From Prevotellaceae bacterium UBA1746 (GTDB taxonomy: Bacteria > Bacteroidota > Bacteroidia > Bacteroidales > Bacteroidaceae), in contig DCHS01000052.1 of the NCBI GenBank assembly GCA_002314875.1, positions 236,063-300,062 on the forward strand: a DNA stretch of 64,000 nucleotides, written 5' to 3'. The notes under the pieces are model-generated. The model was given only the letters and a program-made list of their open reading frames with translations. It made no database searches and was not told where the DNA came from. Shown here piece after piece: positions 52,405-60,397 of this stretch; the stretch's first letter is position 1, and every line of letters starts with the position of its first letter. A program made the position numbers and the translations under genes.

Positions 52405-55400
52405 TTATTTAATCACTTTCTTTCCACCCTGGACATAGATGCCGTGGGAGGTGTTGCTGACGCGACGACCCTGGAGGTCATAGAGGACTTCGTGGGTGGT
52501 ATTGCTTTCGATATTGCTGATGCCGTCGGGCTTTTCCATTTTTGCACGGACAGCATTGATGACACGGCCAGTGTTATTGTCAATCATCATGACGATGACC
52601 TTGCAGTTCTCAACAGTGCTGACAGCGCTGGGAACAGGAATGGCGATATTGGCCTTGTAATGTTCACCGGCAGTAACGCTGGAAGGAACATGGCCGCTGG
52701 TACCGTTGATGGTCAAGCCGATTGCGGTACGGCAGACATCCTGGCAATAGTAGATTACAACGGACTCACCGTATGTTCCACCTAAGCCCCATTCGCCCAA
52801 GTCGGGAGAAGAGGTTGAAGACATATAGTTGTACTGGATGTTCTTTACATCGTCTTCCAGGAGAACGGCCAACAGATTGACATTGAGGTTATCAGCGTTG
52901 AGGGCATAGCAGATGTCGCAGTCGGCATTGATCAGCTGCTGGCCTTCATCGTAGTTCAGCGTGAGACTGATATTGCCTGCTGCCGGCGTTTCCATTTCCT
53001 CGGCAACGATGTCTGCCCAGAGTGCGTCGGTTTCAACCGGAGCATCATTCTTGGAGAAATAGAAACGGGTAACTTCTTCATTACTGGAACTTACTGCGGG
53101 ATAGCAGGGGGTATTGCGGTTAATGGTTCCCGAAGGAGCGCCATAACTGTCAAGGCCGAGAGAAGAGGAGTAGTTCCCGAGACCGCTTCCGAGGGGGTCA
53201 CTGCCGTAGGTATGAATGGCAATGGGCAAGAAGTGATCGCCATAGCGGGCTTCAAGTTTCTCGATTGCGAGAATTCCGAGCGGGCAGTTACCACATTCGC
53301 GGCCTGTATATTCTTCAAGGACAACACGCTTGGTAGGTTCAAAGGCAAGGTTGTCAATACTTCCTTTGACCTCGTTGCTCTCACTGTCACAAATCACATC
53401 GACGGTGAATTTGTTGGTCTTGCCAAAAGTGAGGGGGAGGGGCTTTGTGAAAGAGAAGTTCACCTTGTCACCGGGCTTGAAGGTCGTCGTTTCTTCCCAG
53501 GTACTAATGGCATTTCCTCCCTCATCCTTCAAGGTTGCGCTGAGGCTATGGTAGGTCTTTTCCTGACTGTTATTGGTAATCGTTCCCTTGATTTCGGCGC
53601 TTTCTTGATTGACTACGCGTGTATCGTAATTAAAGGAAACGAGGAACTCCATATCATGACGTACCTCGAGGCTGTCCATAAAGATAGCGCTCTGGTTCTC
53701 GTTCTCATTGACGAAAGCAATGTAGACATTCTTTCCGGCAAAATCAGCAAGGCTGATGCTGTTGGCCGTCCAGTCGCCGCTGAGGACTTCTTCCTTTGTG
53801 CCGGGGCTTTGGAGTTCATTGTAAACCACCTTTCCTTCAGCCTTCATCTGGTTGATGTGGCTTTCGGTGAGGGTGTTGATGACATTGTCATTTTCCCAAA
53901 CCACTACTTTGAGATAGTCCTTCTTGCTCTTCAGATAACTCTGGCTGAGGAACTTAACGGTGCAAAGTCCGTCGGGGATGTAAATCTGCGGAATAACGAG
54001 CCAGTCGTCGCTCTTTCCGGCAGGGGAGTACATGGAGTGGCTGGCCGCCATACGGTCTGCGCTGGCTTCGTCATCACGGACGAGACCCCATGCCATACCG
54101 GTGGAGAAGTCCCAAGAGGTCATTTCTGCCGTCGGTGTATTCTGGTCACCGCACCACATCATGAAGTTACCGTAGCCGTTGTCGAAGTTGTCGCTGAAAA
54201 GAACTACCTCGTCAGCAGAAATCACGCGCTCATAATTACCATTATAGTGGAGGGTAATCTCTTCGTTGGCATTGTTTCCGCCAACATCAGTCACGGAACC
54301 TTCACTGACAACAACGCGGTAGGCGCTGCCGTCGAAGAGATACTGCGTCGTTGAGGGGAACACTGCCACCTGCATGCCGAAATAGGCCAGTCGCAAGTCG
54401 CAATAGGGTTCTGCCTCTTCGTTGCGATAGAGAACGGCTGCAGCATCGTCGGTGAGTTTGATGTCTGTATCGAAAGTCAGCATGATGGGATTGGTGCTGT
54501 AATCGATCTTGGCAAAAGTACTGCCGTCGGCAGGTAAAGCATTCTCCAACTTAACAGGTTCATCTGCACGACCTTTGTAGGTAATGTAGATGGCTTCCGT
54601 CGTCTGGCTGTGATCTTCGGTCATTGCAATGGAGCCGGCAGGAAGATAGAGACTGTAGGTCTGGCCTTCTTCCATGGTTCCCTTGCGGAATTTTACGGTA
54701 ACGGTCTTTCCTTCTGCTTCAAAGGCGGTGCTGTTGAAAAGGGCATTGCCGTCGGCATCGAGAATCTGCGCCGCATTGTTGGCAACGAGGACATCGACAT
54801 TGCGGTCAAAAGTCAGGGTGGCGGTCTTCAGATGGGAAACCGAAGAACCTTCGAGAGGATCGGGAGTGAAGTTGCCGAGGAGTTTCAGATCATTGCAAAG
54901 TTCCTCGATGGGAACGGGGAAATCGATGGTGTAGGAACTGTAAGGATCGGGGAAGGCCATGAGACGCTTGCCGTCATCGCTGATGCAGAGGACTGTTCCC
55001 GTATTGCTTAATCCTGTTTCACTGGCAAAATCCTGATGATATTTCTGCTTGAGAATCTGCTGGAGGGAGAACCAGTATTTTCCATGGCGAACACTCCATT
55101 CGCGGACGGGAGTTCCAACGGGAGAACCGAGGGTGACAATGCCCGAATTACTTACAGCCCAGGATTCTGCAGCCTGCGATTCTGTTTCTGTATAACCTTT
55201 GTAGGTGCCGCTCTGGGTGTCATAGAGGAAGGGTGCCTCATATTCGTTGCCCCATTCGCTTCCCTCAATCTCCTCTACATAATAAGCGCCACCAGTAACA
55301 TAGTGTCCGTCATTGGAGAAGACGGCATCGCCGATGAAGTAGAGGTTGTCTTCTTTCGGAGTCCAGCGCTGGGTGTCGGATTCGGTAAAGCCGATGACGT

Positions 55401-56064
55401 CGTAGGTCGCGGTCTCACGGTGATAGACAAAATAGAAACAACCGCCGAGACCTCCGCCAGCGGGGAGGTAACTATAGGACATGCTACCGAGAAGATGCTG
55501 TCCGTCGGGAGAGATTCCTCCACGGAAGTCTATCATTCCCATATCTTCATGGGCCATATCCTTTTTCGGCAGATTCGGGGTCTCGATGAGTTTTCCGGTT
55601 TCGAGATCCCACAAAGCAGCGGTAGAGTAGTAGCCGTCAGTATCCTGGGAGAGGGTACCGCAGGCAAGTTTTCCGTCGGGGGTGATGCTGCTGGCGCTAC
55701 CATAGACATAGAGGCCTTTGGTGGCAAGGGTCTTCCAGCCGCTGTCTTTTCTGTAAACGGCGGGTTTCTCAGCCTTGCTTCCAACAACCACCGTACCGTC
55801 GTCACTGATGTCGCGGGCATTTTCGGTCTTCTCGGCACTGCTGATAGCCACAGCCTCCTGGGTGTCAAGGTTCACGATACGTACCTTGTCACCATTGTTG
55901 ACGGCCCATTTGCCATTGTTGCTCATTTTTACGAGCATACTCTGGTCGCCGAAGTCGTAAGTATGGATGATCGCCTTATCGCTTGAGGTGTTCTGGGCCC
56001 AGGCGGACAAATTTGCCATCATGCCGAGGCCGATACAGATCAAAGTGTGGAGATTACGGGTCAT
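52405..56064 (-). CDS. Giant secreted fusion: beta-propeller, Ig-like, cleaved-adhesin and Omp28 domains
   Basis: 1219 aa. Signal peptide (1-23, SAWAQ). Residues about 30-385 are repeated blade-like units (SDDGTVVVGSKAEKPAVYR, TPDGKLACGTLSQD, SPDGQHLLGSMSYSY, SNDGHYVTGGAYYV, SDDGKRLMAFPDP), that is a beta-propeller. About 400-610 hold SbsA-type Ig-like units (LKTATLTFDRNVDVLVANN). About 610-800 is a cleaved-adhesin-like jelly-roll (SDNFDNGYGNF, DDWLVIPQIYI, ADFAGKNVYIAFVNEN). A CARDB-like linker follows, then the Omp28 domain with EEYTGRECGNCPLG (C924, C927). Tail LYDLQGRRVSNTSHGIYVQGGKK. First gene of the 56064 to 48262 operon. Confidence 0.78.
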   Translation of the reverse strand: MTRNLHTLICIGLGMMANLSAWAQNTSSDKAIIHTYDFGDQSMLVKMSNNGKWAVNNGDKVRIVNLDTQEAVAISSAEKTENARDISDDGTVVVGSKAEKPAVYRKDSGWKTLATKGLYVYGSASSITPDGKLACGTLSQDTDGYYSTAALWDLETGKLIETPNLPKKDMAHEDMGMIDFRGGISPDGQHLLGSMSYSYLPAGGGLGGCFYFVYHRETATYDVIGFTESDTQRWTPKEDNLYFIGDAVFSNDGHYVTGGAYYVEEIEGSEWGNEYEAPFLYDTQSGTYKGYTETESQAAESWAVSNSGIVTLGSPVGTPVREWSVRHGKYWFSLQQILKQKYHQDFASETGLSNTGTVLCISDDGKRLMAFPDPYSSYTIDFPVPIEELCNDLKLLGNFTPDPLEGSSVSHLKTATLTFDRNVDVLVANNAAQILDADGNALFNSTAFEAEGKTVTVKFRKGTMEEGQTYSLYLPAGSIAMTEDHSQTTEAIYITYKGRADEPVKLENALPADGSTFAKIDYSTNPIMLTFDTDIKLTDDAAAVLYRNEEAEPYCDLRLAYFGMQVAVFPSTTQYLFDGSAYRVVVSEGSVTDVGGNNANEEITLHYNGNYERVISADEVVLFSDNFDNGYGNFMMWCGDQNTPTAEMTSWDFSTGMAWGLVRDDEASADRMAASHSMYSPAGKSDDWLVIPQIYIPDGLCTVKFLSQSYLKSKKDYLKVVVWENDNVINTLTESHINQMKAEGKVVYNELQSPGTKEEVLSGDWTANSISLADFAGKNVYIAFVNENENQSAIFMDSLEVRHDMEFLVSFNYDTRVVNQESAEIKGTITNNSQEKTYHSLSATLKDEGGNAISTWEETTTFKPGDKVNFSFTKPLPLTFGKTNKFTVDVICDSESNEVKGSIDNLAFEPTKRVVLEEYTGRECGNCPLGILAIEKLEARYGDHFLPIAIHTYGSDPLGSGLGNYSSSLGLDSYGAPSGTINRNTPCYPAVSSSNEEVTRFYFSKNDAPVETDALWADIVAEEMETPAAGNISLTLNYDEGQQLINADCDICYALNADNLNVNLLAVLLEDDVKNIQYNYMSSTSSPDLGEWGLGGTYGESVVIYYCQDVCRTAIGLTINGTSGHVPSSVTAGEHYKANIAIPVPSAVSTVENCKVIVMMIDNNTGRVINAVRAKMEKPDGISNIESNTTHEVLYDLQGRRVSNTSHGIYVQGGKKVIK

Positions 56065-56150
56065 TGGGTTGGTTAGGAATGGAGAGATAAAATCTCTAAT
56101 TCATATTCGGGTTTGTTGAAATATTCTTTTTGCAAATTACAAAAACTCTG

Positions 56151-56182
56151 CAAAATTAATAAATTTTGACTTAGTTGGCAAA
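56151..56182 (-). promoter_or_regulatory. Predicted promoter of the operon 56064-48262
   Basis: Minus-strand -33 TTTG (56182-56179), 20-bp spacer, -7 TAATTTTG (56158-56151). Together with the divergent promoter below it explains much of the 350-bp gap 56065-56414, which is otherwise AT-rich with no ORF or RNA gene seen. Confidence 0.68.
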
Positions 56183-56359
56183 TTTTTGCTGGATTTATCG
56201 ATGAAATTCAAAAAAAATACGATATTTAGAGGTGTAAGGGGAAAAGGGAAAGGTGTTTTGTAACAATTTTTTACGATGCTGGTTGTGCAAACCTTATGCT
56301 ATCCAAAGTATTCAGCAAAAAACGTTTTGCAAAAAATATGCAGAAATTTGTCGATAAAA

Positions 56360-56391
56360 TTTGTTGGGATAGCGGTTTATCACTACTTTTG
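56360..56391 (+). promoter_or_regulatory. Predicted promoter of the envelope-editing operon
   Basis: -33 TTTG (56360-56363), 20-bp spacer, -7 TACTTTTG (56384-56391), 23 bp before the ATG at 56415. Full consensus match. Confidence 0.75.
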
Positions 56392-56414
56392 CATTTCTAA
56401 TCTCATTGCGCGTT

Positions 56415-57641
56415 ATGAAAAGATATATGACCCTCCTTTCCTTTTTGCTCGTCTTCCTGGTGGTTTCTGCCAAGGTGAAGACGGGTATTGAGGTCTTGAA
56501 GAGTATGAATTACAAGCCGTTGGAAGGACTCCGCGTGGGTTTGGTGACAAATCCTACGGGTGTTGATGACAATCTGGTTTCTGATATCGATCTTCTCCAC
56601 AATGCACCGAATGTAAAGCTCGTAGCTCTCTATGGTCCTGAACACGGAGTACGGGGTAGTGCACACGCTGGAAGTTCTGTGAAGGACGAGGTGGATAAGC
56701 GTACCGGATTGCCTACTTATTCGCTCTACGGAAAGAATGCCATGCCGTCTGCGTCTATCTTGAAAGGAATTGACATCTTGGTCTATGATATCCAGGACAT
56801 CGGCTGTCGCTCCTTTACTTATATATCTACGCTTGGAAATGTCCTTAAAGCAGCGGCTCGCAGTAATATCAAGGTCATGGTCCTTGATCGTCCGAATCCT
56901 CTCGGCGGTCTGAAGGTTGAAGGCAATATCACAGAGGATGACTGTGTGTCTTTCGTCAGCAAATTCAAGATTCCGTATATCTATGGCCTTACAGCAGGCG
57001 AGATTGCCACGTTGATGAACGAGGAAGGTCTCATCGGCAGCCGTCCCTGCGATTTGACGGTGATTCCCATGGAAGGCTGGCATCGCAGTATGACTTACGA
57101 TCAGACAGGCCTTGAATGGGTGCTGGCTTCTCCGCACATCCCCGAGGCTGTGACGGCTCCTTTCTATGCGGTCTCCGGCATCATCGGCGAGGTGGACAAT
57201 TTCTCCATCGGCTGTGGCTATACGCTTCCGTTCCGTCTCTTCGGCGCCCAGTGGATCGACGCAGGAAAATTTGCTGATGCCATGAATGCCTTGCAGATTC
57301 CCGGTGTGGTCTTCCGCCCCATCTATTATGTTCCGTATTATTCCATCGGTCAGGGTAAGGAACTCGGCGGTGTCCAGGTCTATATTACCGATTACGACAA
57401 GGTGGAACTCACCGACATCCAGTTCCTCGTGGCGCAGGAACTCTACAAACTCTATCCGAATCACGACTTCCTGGCGCAGACTTCATCCAGCCGCAAAAAC
57501 ATGATTGACAAGGTCTGTGGCTCTAAGAAAATCCGCCAGCTTTTCATGAAGCGTCACCTTTGGTCCGACGCCAAACCCTATTGGGACAAGGACAAGGAAG
57601 CCTTCAAGTCTCTCTCTAAGAAATACTATCTCTACGATTGA
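56415..57641 (+). CDS. NamZ-like exo-beta-N-acetylmuramidase (DUF1343)
   Basis: 408 aa from the ATG at 56415; three codons upstream also read open from a TTG. Signal peptide (about 1-18, VVSA). DUF1343 hallmarks: GLRVGLVTNPTGVD, LYGPEHGVRG, YDIQDIGCRSFTYIST, VLDRPNPLGG, and the C-terminal FRLFGAQWIDA and GVQVYITDY. The Bacillus subtilis and Tannerella members of this family release terminal MurNAc from peptidoglycan fragments (exo-acting). So it probably works in the periplasm on muropeptide turnover or on environmental peptidoglycan. First gene of a four-gene operon. Confidence 0.9.
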   Translation: MKRYMTLLSFLLVFLVVSAKVKTGIEVLKSMNYKPLEGLRVGLVTNPTGVDDNLVSDIDLLHNAPNVKLVALYGPEHGVRGSAHAGSSVKDEVDKRTGLPTYSLYGKNAMPSASILKGIDILVYDIQDIGCRSFTYISTLGNVLKAAARSNIKVMVLDRPNPLGGLKVEGNITEDDCVSFVSKFKIPYIYGLTAGEIATLMNEEGLIGSRPCDLTVIPMEGWHRSMTYDQTGLEWVLASPHIPEAVTAPFYAVSGIIGEVDNFSIGCGYTLPFRLFGAQWIDAGKFADAMNALQIPGVVFRPIYYVPYYSIGQGKELGGVQVYITDYDKVELTDIQFLVAQELYKLYPNHDFLAQTSSSRKNMIDKVCGSKKIRQLFMKRHLWSDAKPYWDKDKEAFKSLSKKYYLYD

Positions 57642-57666
57642 GATTCAATTGGTTATATTTTTACAA

Positions 57667-58863
57667 ATGAAATACATTATGCGTGTACTGACGACGGCAC
57701 TGGTGATGGTCATCGGTGTGGCGGTTGAGACGAGCTGTGTGAACGGGTTCCGCAATCCGTTCGCATCTGACGGCTCTGCGCAGGATACGCTGGCACCGAT
57801 CATCAAGGCTTATCCCAGAGAGGTAAATCTGGGGGATACGCTTGACATGATGAAGAATGTTTCGGCGGTATTCCATGGTGACAGCGTGGCTGTTACCTGC
57901 GACGCCTCCGACCTCGACTATACCGTTTCCGGAGACTACGAAGTGACCTATACTGCGACGGCAGTAACCGGCGAGACTTCTGAGAAAAAAGTGGCCATCC
58001 GCGTCAAGAATCCTGAACGTAAAGTTATTTATCTGACCTTCGATGACGGTCCTTCTTCGCAGACGGAGGAGATTCTCCGCGTCCTGCGTGAGAATGATGT
58101 TCAGGCCACCTTCTTTGTTACCGCCCAATATCCTCGTTATTACCGTTATCTTGCTGAGGCCCACGAAGATGGCAATGTCGTTGCTCCTCACACCTATTCC
58201 CATAAATTCAGCATTTATGAAAGTTTCGAGGACTATTTCAAGGACCTCGAGAAGATTCAGCGTATCATCGAGAAATATACCGGTGAGCGCTCCAATGTCA
58301 TCCGTTTCCCGGGAGGCAGTTCCAACCACGCCTTCGCCCATTTCAACGACGACCCTGATTTCATGGTAAAACTCTGCGATGAAGTCCAGCAGCGAGGCTA
58401 TCAGTATGTCGATTGGAATGCTGATTCCTCCGATGCTTCGGGTTCCAATGTCCCTGTGACTAAGCTTATTAAGCGTGCGTGCCAGTTAAGAGGCAATGAG
58501 ATCTGCATGCTTCTCCACGATGGTCCGAAGAAGGCGACGACGGCTGCTGCTCTCCCTGCGATTATCAATTTCTACAAGTCCCAAGGTTACGAGTTCGGCA
58601 CCCTGACGAGTCCGGCCTATATCTTCCACCATACGGTCCGTCCTTTCAGTTTTGCTAAGAAGGAACCGAAGGCAGAAAAGCCCAAGGAAGTGAAGAAGCT
58701 CCGTCATGCTTCCGATTCTACGAAGAAAAATCTAAAACATCTGAAGCCTAAGCAGATAGATGCTGATATTCCCATGGTAGGACCTACTGAGAAGACCGAG
58801 GAAAAGCCTGCTGAGACTCCAGCTGCTCCTGCTCCTCAACCTGAAACTCATGAAGAAATATAA
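57667..58863 (+). CDS. NodB-domain polysaccharide deacetylase with Ig-like N-domain
   Basis: 398 aa from the ATG at 57667 (an upstream TTG at 57649 adds six residues). N-terminal membrane segment (5-22) ending VETSC, possibly a lipoprotein signal with a non-standard lipobox. An Ig-like domain (about 42-115) precedes the NodB barrel. Deacetylase motifs: TFDDGPS (124-130; D126 base, D127 metal), HTYSH (175-179, metal histidines) and RFPGGSS (213-219). A proline/glutamate-rich tail (345-398) looks disordered. It should remove N-acetyl groups from GlcNAc or MurNAc of a wall polymer. Its 3' end overlaps the next start by 14 bp. Confidence 0.9.
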   Translation: MKYIMRVLTTALVMVIGVAVETSCVNGFRNPFASDGSAQDTLAPIIKAYPREVNLGDTLDMMKNVSAVFHGDSVAVTCDASDLDYTVSGDYEVTYTATAVTGETSEKKVAIRVKNPERKVIYLTFDDGPSSQTEEILRVLRENDVQATFFVTAQYPRYYRYLAEAHEDGNVVAPHTYSHKFSIYESFEDYFKDLEKIQRIIEKYTGERSNVIRFPGGSSNHAFAHFNDDPDFMVKLCDEVQQRGYQYVDWNADSSDASGSNVPVTKLIKRACQLRGNEICMLLHDGPKKATTAAALPAIINFYKSQGYEFGTLTSPAYIFHHTVRPFSFAKKEPKAEKPKEVKKLRHASDSTKKNLKHLKPKQIDADIPMVGPTEKTEEKPAETPAAPAPQPETHEEI

Positions 58864-60379
58864 AACCCTTCTATTCATGGCGGGAGTCCTCGTTGGACTT
58901 GCGCTGATCTGCCTGTTCTTCCCTCCGAAGGGAATACAAATCGGCAGTTGGAAACTTGAATTCCCGAGCCTCCAAGAGGTCCTGGAAGTCAAGCCGAAAG
59001 TCGTGCAGGAATCCCCCGAGGATATTCTTCGCAAACGCCAGGAGTCTCTCCGTAATGCGCAGTTGGGAAAGTTCGATAATTTCTTCAAAAATGATCCTGC
59101 GCGCATCACCTTCCCCAACAACGATACCCATTATTTCGATTCCTTCTTTGAGGCTTTGGAGCAGTCTGGTAAGAAGCATGTCCGCATTATGCATTATGCT
59201 GATTCTCAGATTGAAGAGGACCGAATGACCGCCACCCTCCGTCATTATTATCAGGACGAGTTTGGAGGAAATGGCGTGGGAATGCTGACCCCCGTCGAGG
59301 TGGTTCCGATGATGACGATGTTGCGAAATATGACGCCTGAACTGCCGAGTTTCGTCATCTATGCTTACGATAAGCATGGCAACAAGGGAAAATATGGCCC
59401 GATGGGTGCTTCCACACATCTCAGCGGAAGTGTTCACTACACCCTTACGAGTTGTCAGAAAGAAAAATATCCGCACTCTGCCGTCTTCAACAAGGTGAGT
59501 GTTCTGATGTCGGGAACAGGCTCTATGACGGCCAAAGTTCGCGAACATAATGTTCCTCTTACCCTTGAGAAAGAGATTGACGGAATGAAGCAATATTCCG
59601 CACAGATTCCTGCGGCTACACGCTGTCAGTTGACGATCTCCGGCGAGATGGATTTATACAGCATTCTCCTCGATAGCCCTACCGGTGTCAATGTTGATAA
59701 TATCCCTATGCGCGGATGCTCGGGAAACATCTTCACGTTGATTGCCCGCAAGAGTTTCGCTCCTTATTTCCAGTTGCAGAATGTCGGTCTCATCATCCTT
59801 CAGTATGGCGGTAACAGTGTGCCTTACACCGAAACCGACGAAAAGATCGAGGCCTATATGAAACAGCTCAGCGAGCAGATAGCCCTCTTTAAGCAGATGG
59901 CTCCGAAAGCCAAAATTCTCTTCATCGGTCCTGCCGATATGAGTACGCTCATCCGTGGAAGTTACAAGACCTATCCGCAGTTGCCGAAAATCGATAAGGC
60001 CCTCCGTCAGATGGCGAATGCTTCAGGAGCCGCCTATTGGAGTCTCTTCGATGCGATGGGAGGTGAGGGAACGATGGCGCAGATGGTGAATGTCGGTTTC
60101 GCTACCCACGACTATGTTCATTTCAGCGTCCGAGGTGCTGAGAAGATGGCCGGTCTGCTCTGCAACACCCTCCAGGTTTATCACGATGCCTACCGAATCC
60201 GTACTGGCCGTCAGCCGTTGAAGCATCAGGAGGTTAAAGTCAAGGAAGGCAAACCGCTTCCGAAACCCAAAACCGCTCCGAAAGAGGAGGATACAGAAAT
60301 ACACCCAGAAGGGGAAATAGAAAACCCAGCTCAGGACAGTGACCTGGGTACCGAGGGTACACCAAATCCTATGCCTTAA
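58850..60379 (+). CDS. Membrane-anchored SGNH/GDSL hydrolase-type protein
   Basis: 509 aa. N-terminal helix (about 7-25) anchors it. SGNH blocks can be placed: block I D118-S119 (MHYADSQIEEDRM), block III GGN (QYGGNSVPY) and block V D421-Y-V-H424 (DYVHFSVRG). A lysine/proline-rich tail (470-509) follows. Together with the next gene, an MBOAT, this is the arrangement of O-acetyl transfer systems such as PatA/PatB or AlgI/AlgJ/AlgX, where the MBOAT moves acetyl across the membrane and the SGNH protein transfers it to the polymer. It could instead be an esterase. 18 bp precede the MBOAT. Confidence 0.85.
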   Translation: MKKYKTLLFMAGVLVGLALICLFFPPKGIQIGSWKLEFPSLQEVLEVKPKVVQESPEDILRKRQESLRNAQLGKFDNFFKNDPARITFPNNDTHYFDSFFEALEQSGKKHVRIMHYADSQIEEDRMTATLRHYYQDEFGGNGVGMLTPVEVVPMMTMLRNMTPELPSFVIYAYDKHGNKGKYGPMGASTHLSGSVHYTLTSCQKEKYPHSAVFNKVSVLMSGTGSMTAKVREHNVPLTLEKEIDGMKQYSAQIPAATRCQLTISGEMDLYSILLDSPTGVNVDNIPMRGCSGNIFTLIARKSFAPYFQLQNVGLIILQYGGNSVPYTETDEKIEAYMKQLSEQIALFKQMAPKAKILFIGPADMSTLIRGSYKTYPQLPKIDKALRQMANASGAAYWSLFDAMGGEGTMAQMVNVGFATHDYVHFSVRGAEKMAGLLCNTLQVYHDAYRIRTGRQPLKHQEVKVKEGKPLPKPKTAPKEEDTEIHPEGEIENPAQDSDLGTEGTPNPMP

Positions 60380-60397
60380 TTTGGGTAAAAGTGTTCT

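Noticed and set aside
53212..54354. 380-codon open frame antisense to the 1219-aa fusion protein
   Set aside because: It overlaps fully a gene with recognisable domains and conserved cysteines.
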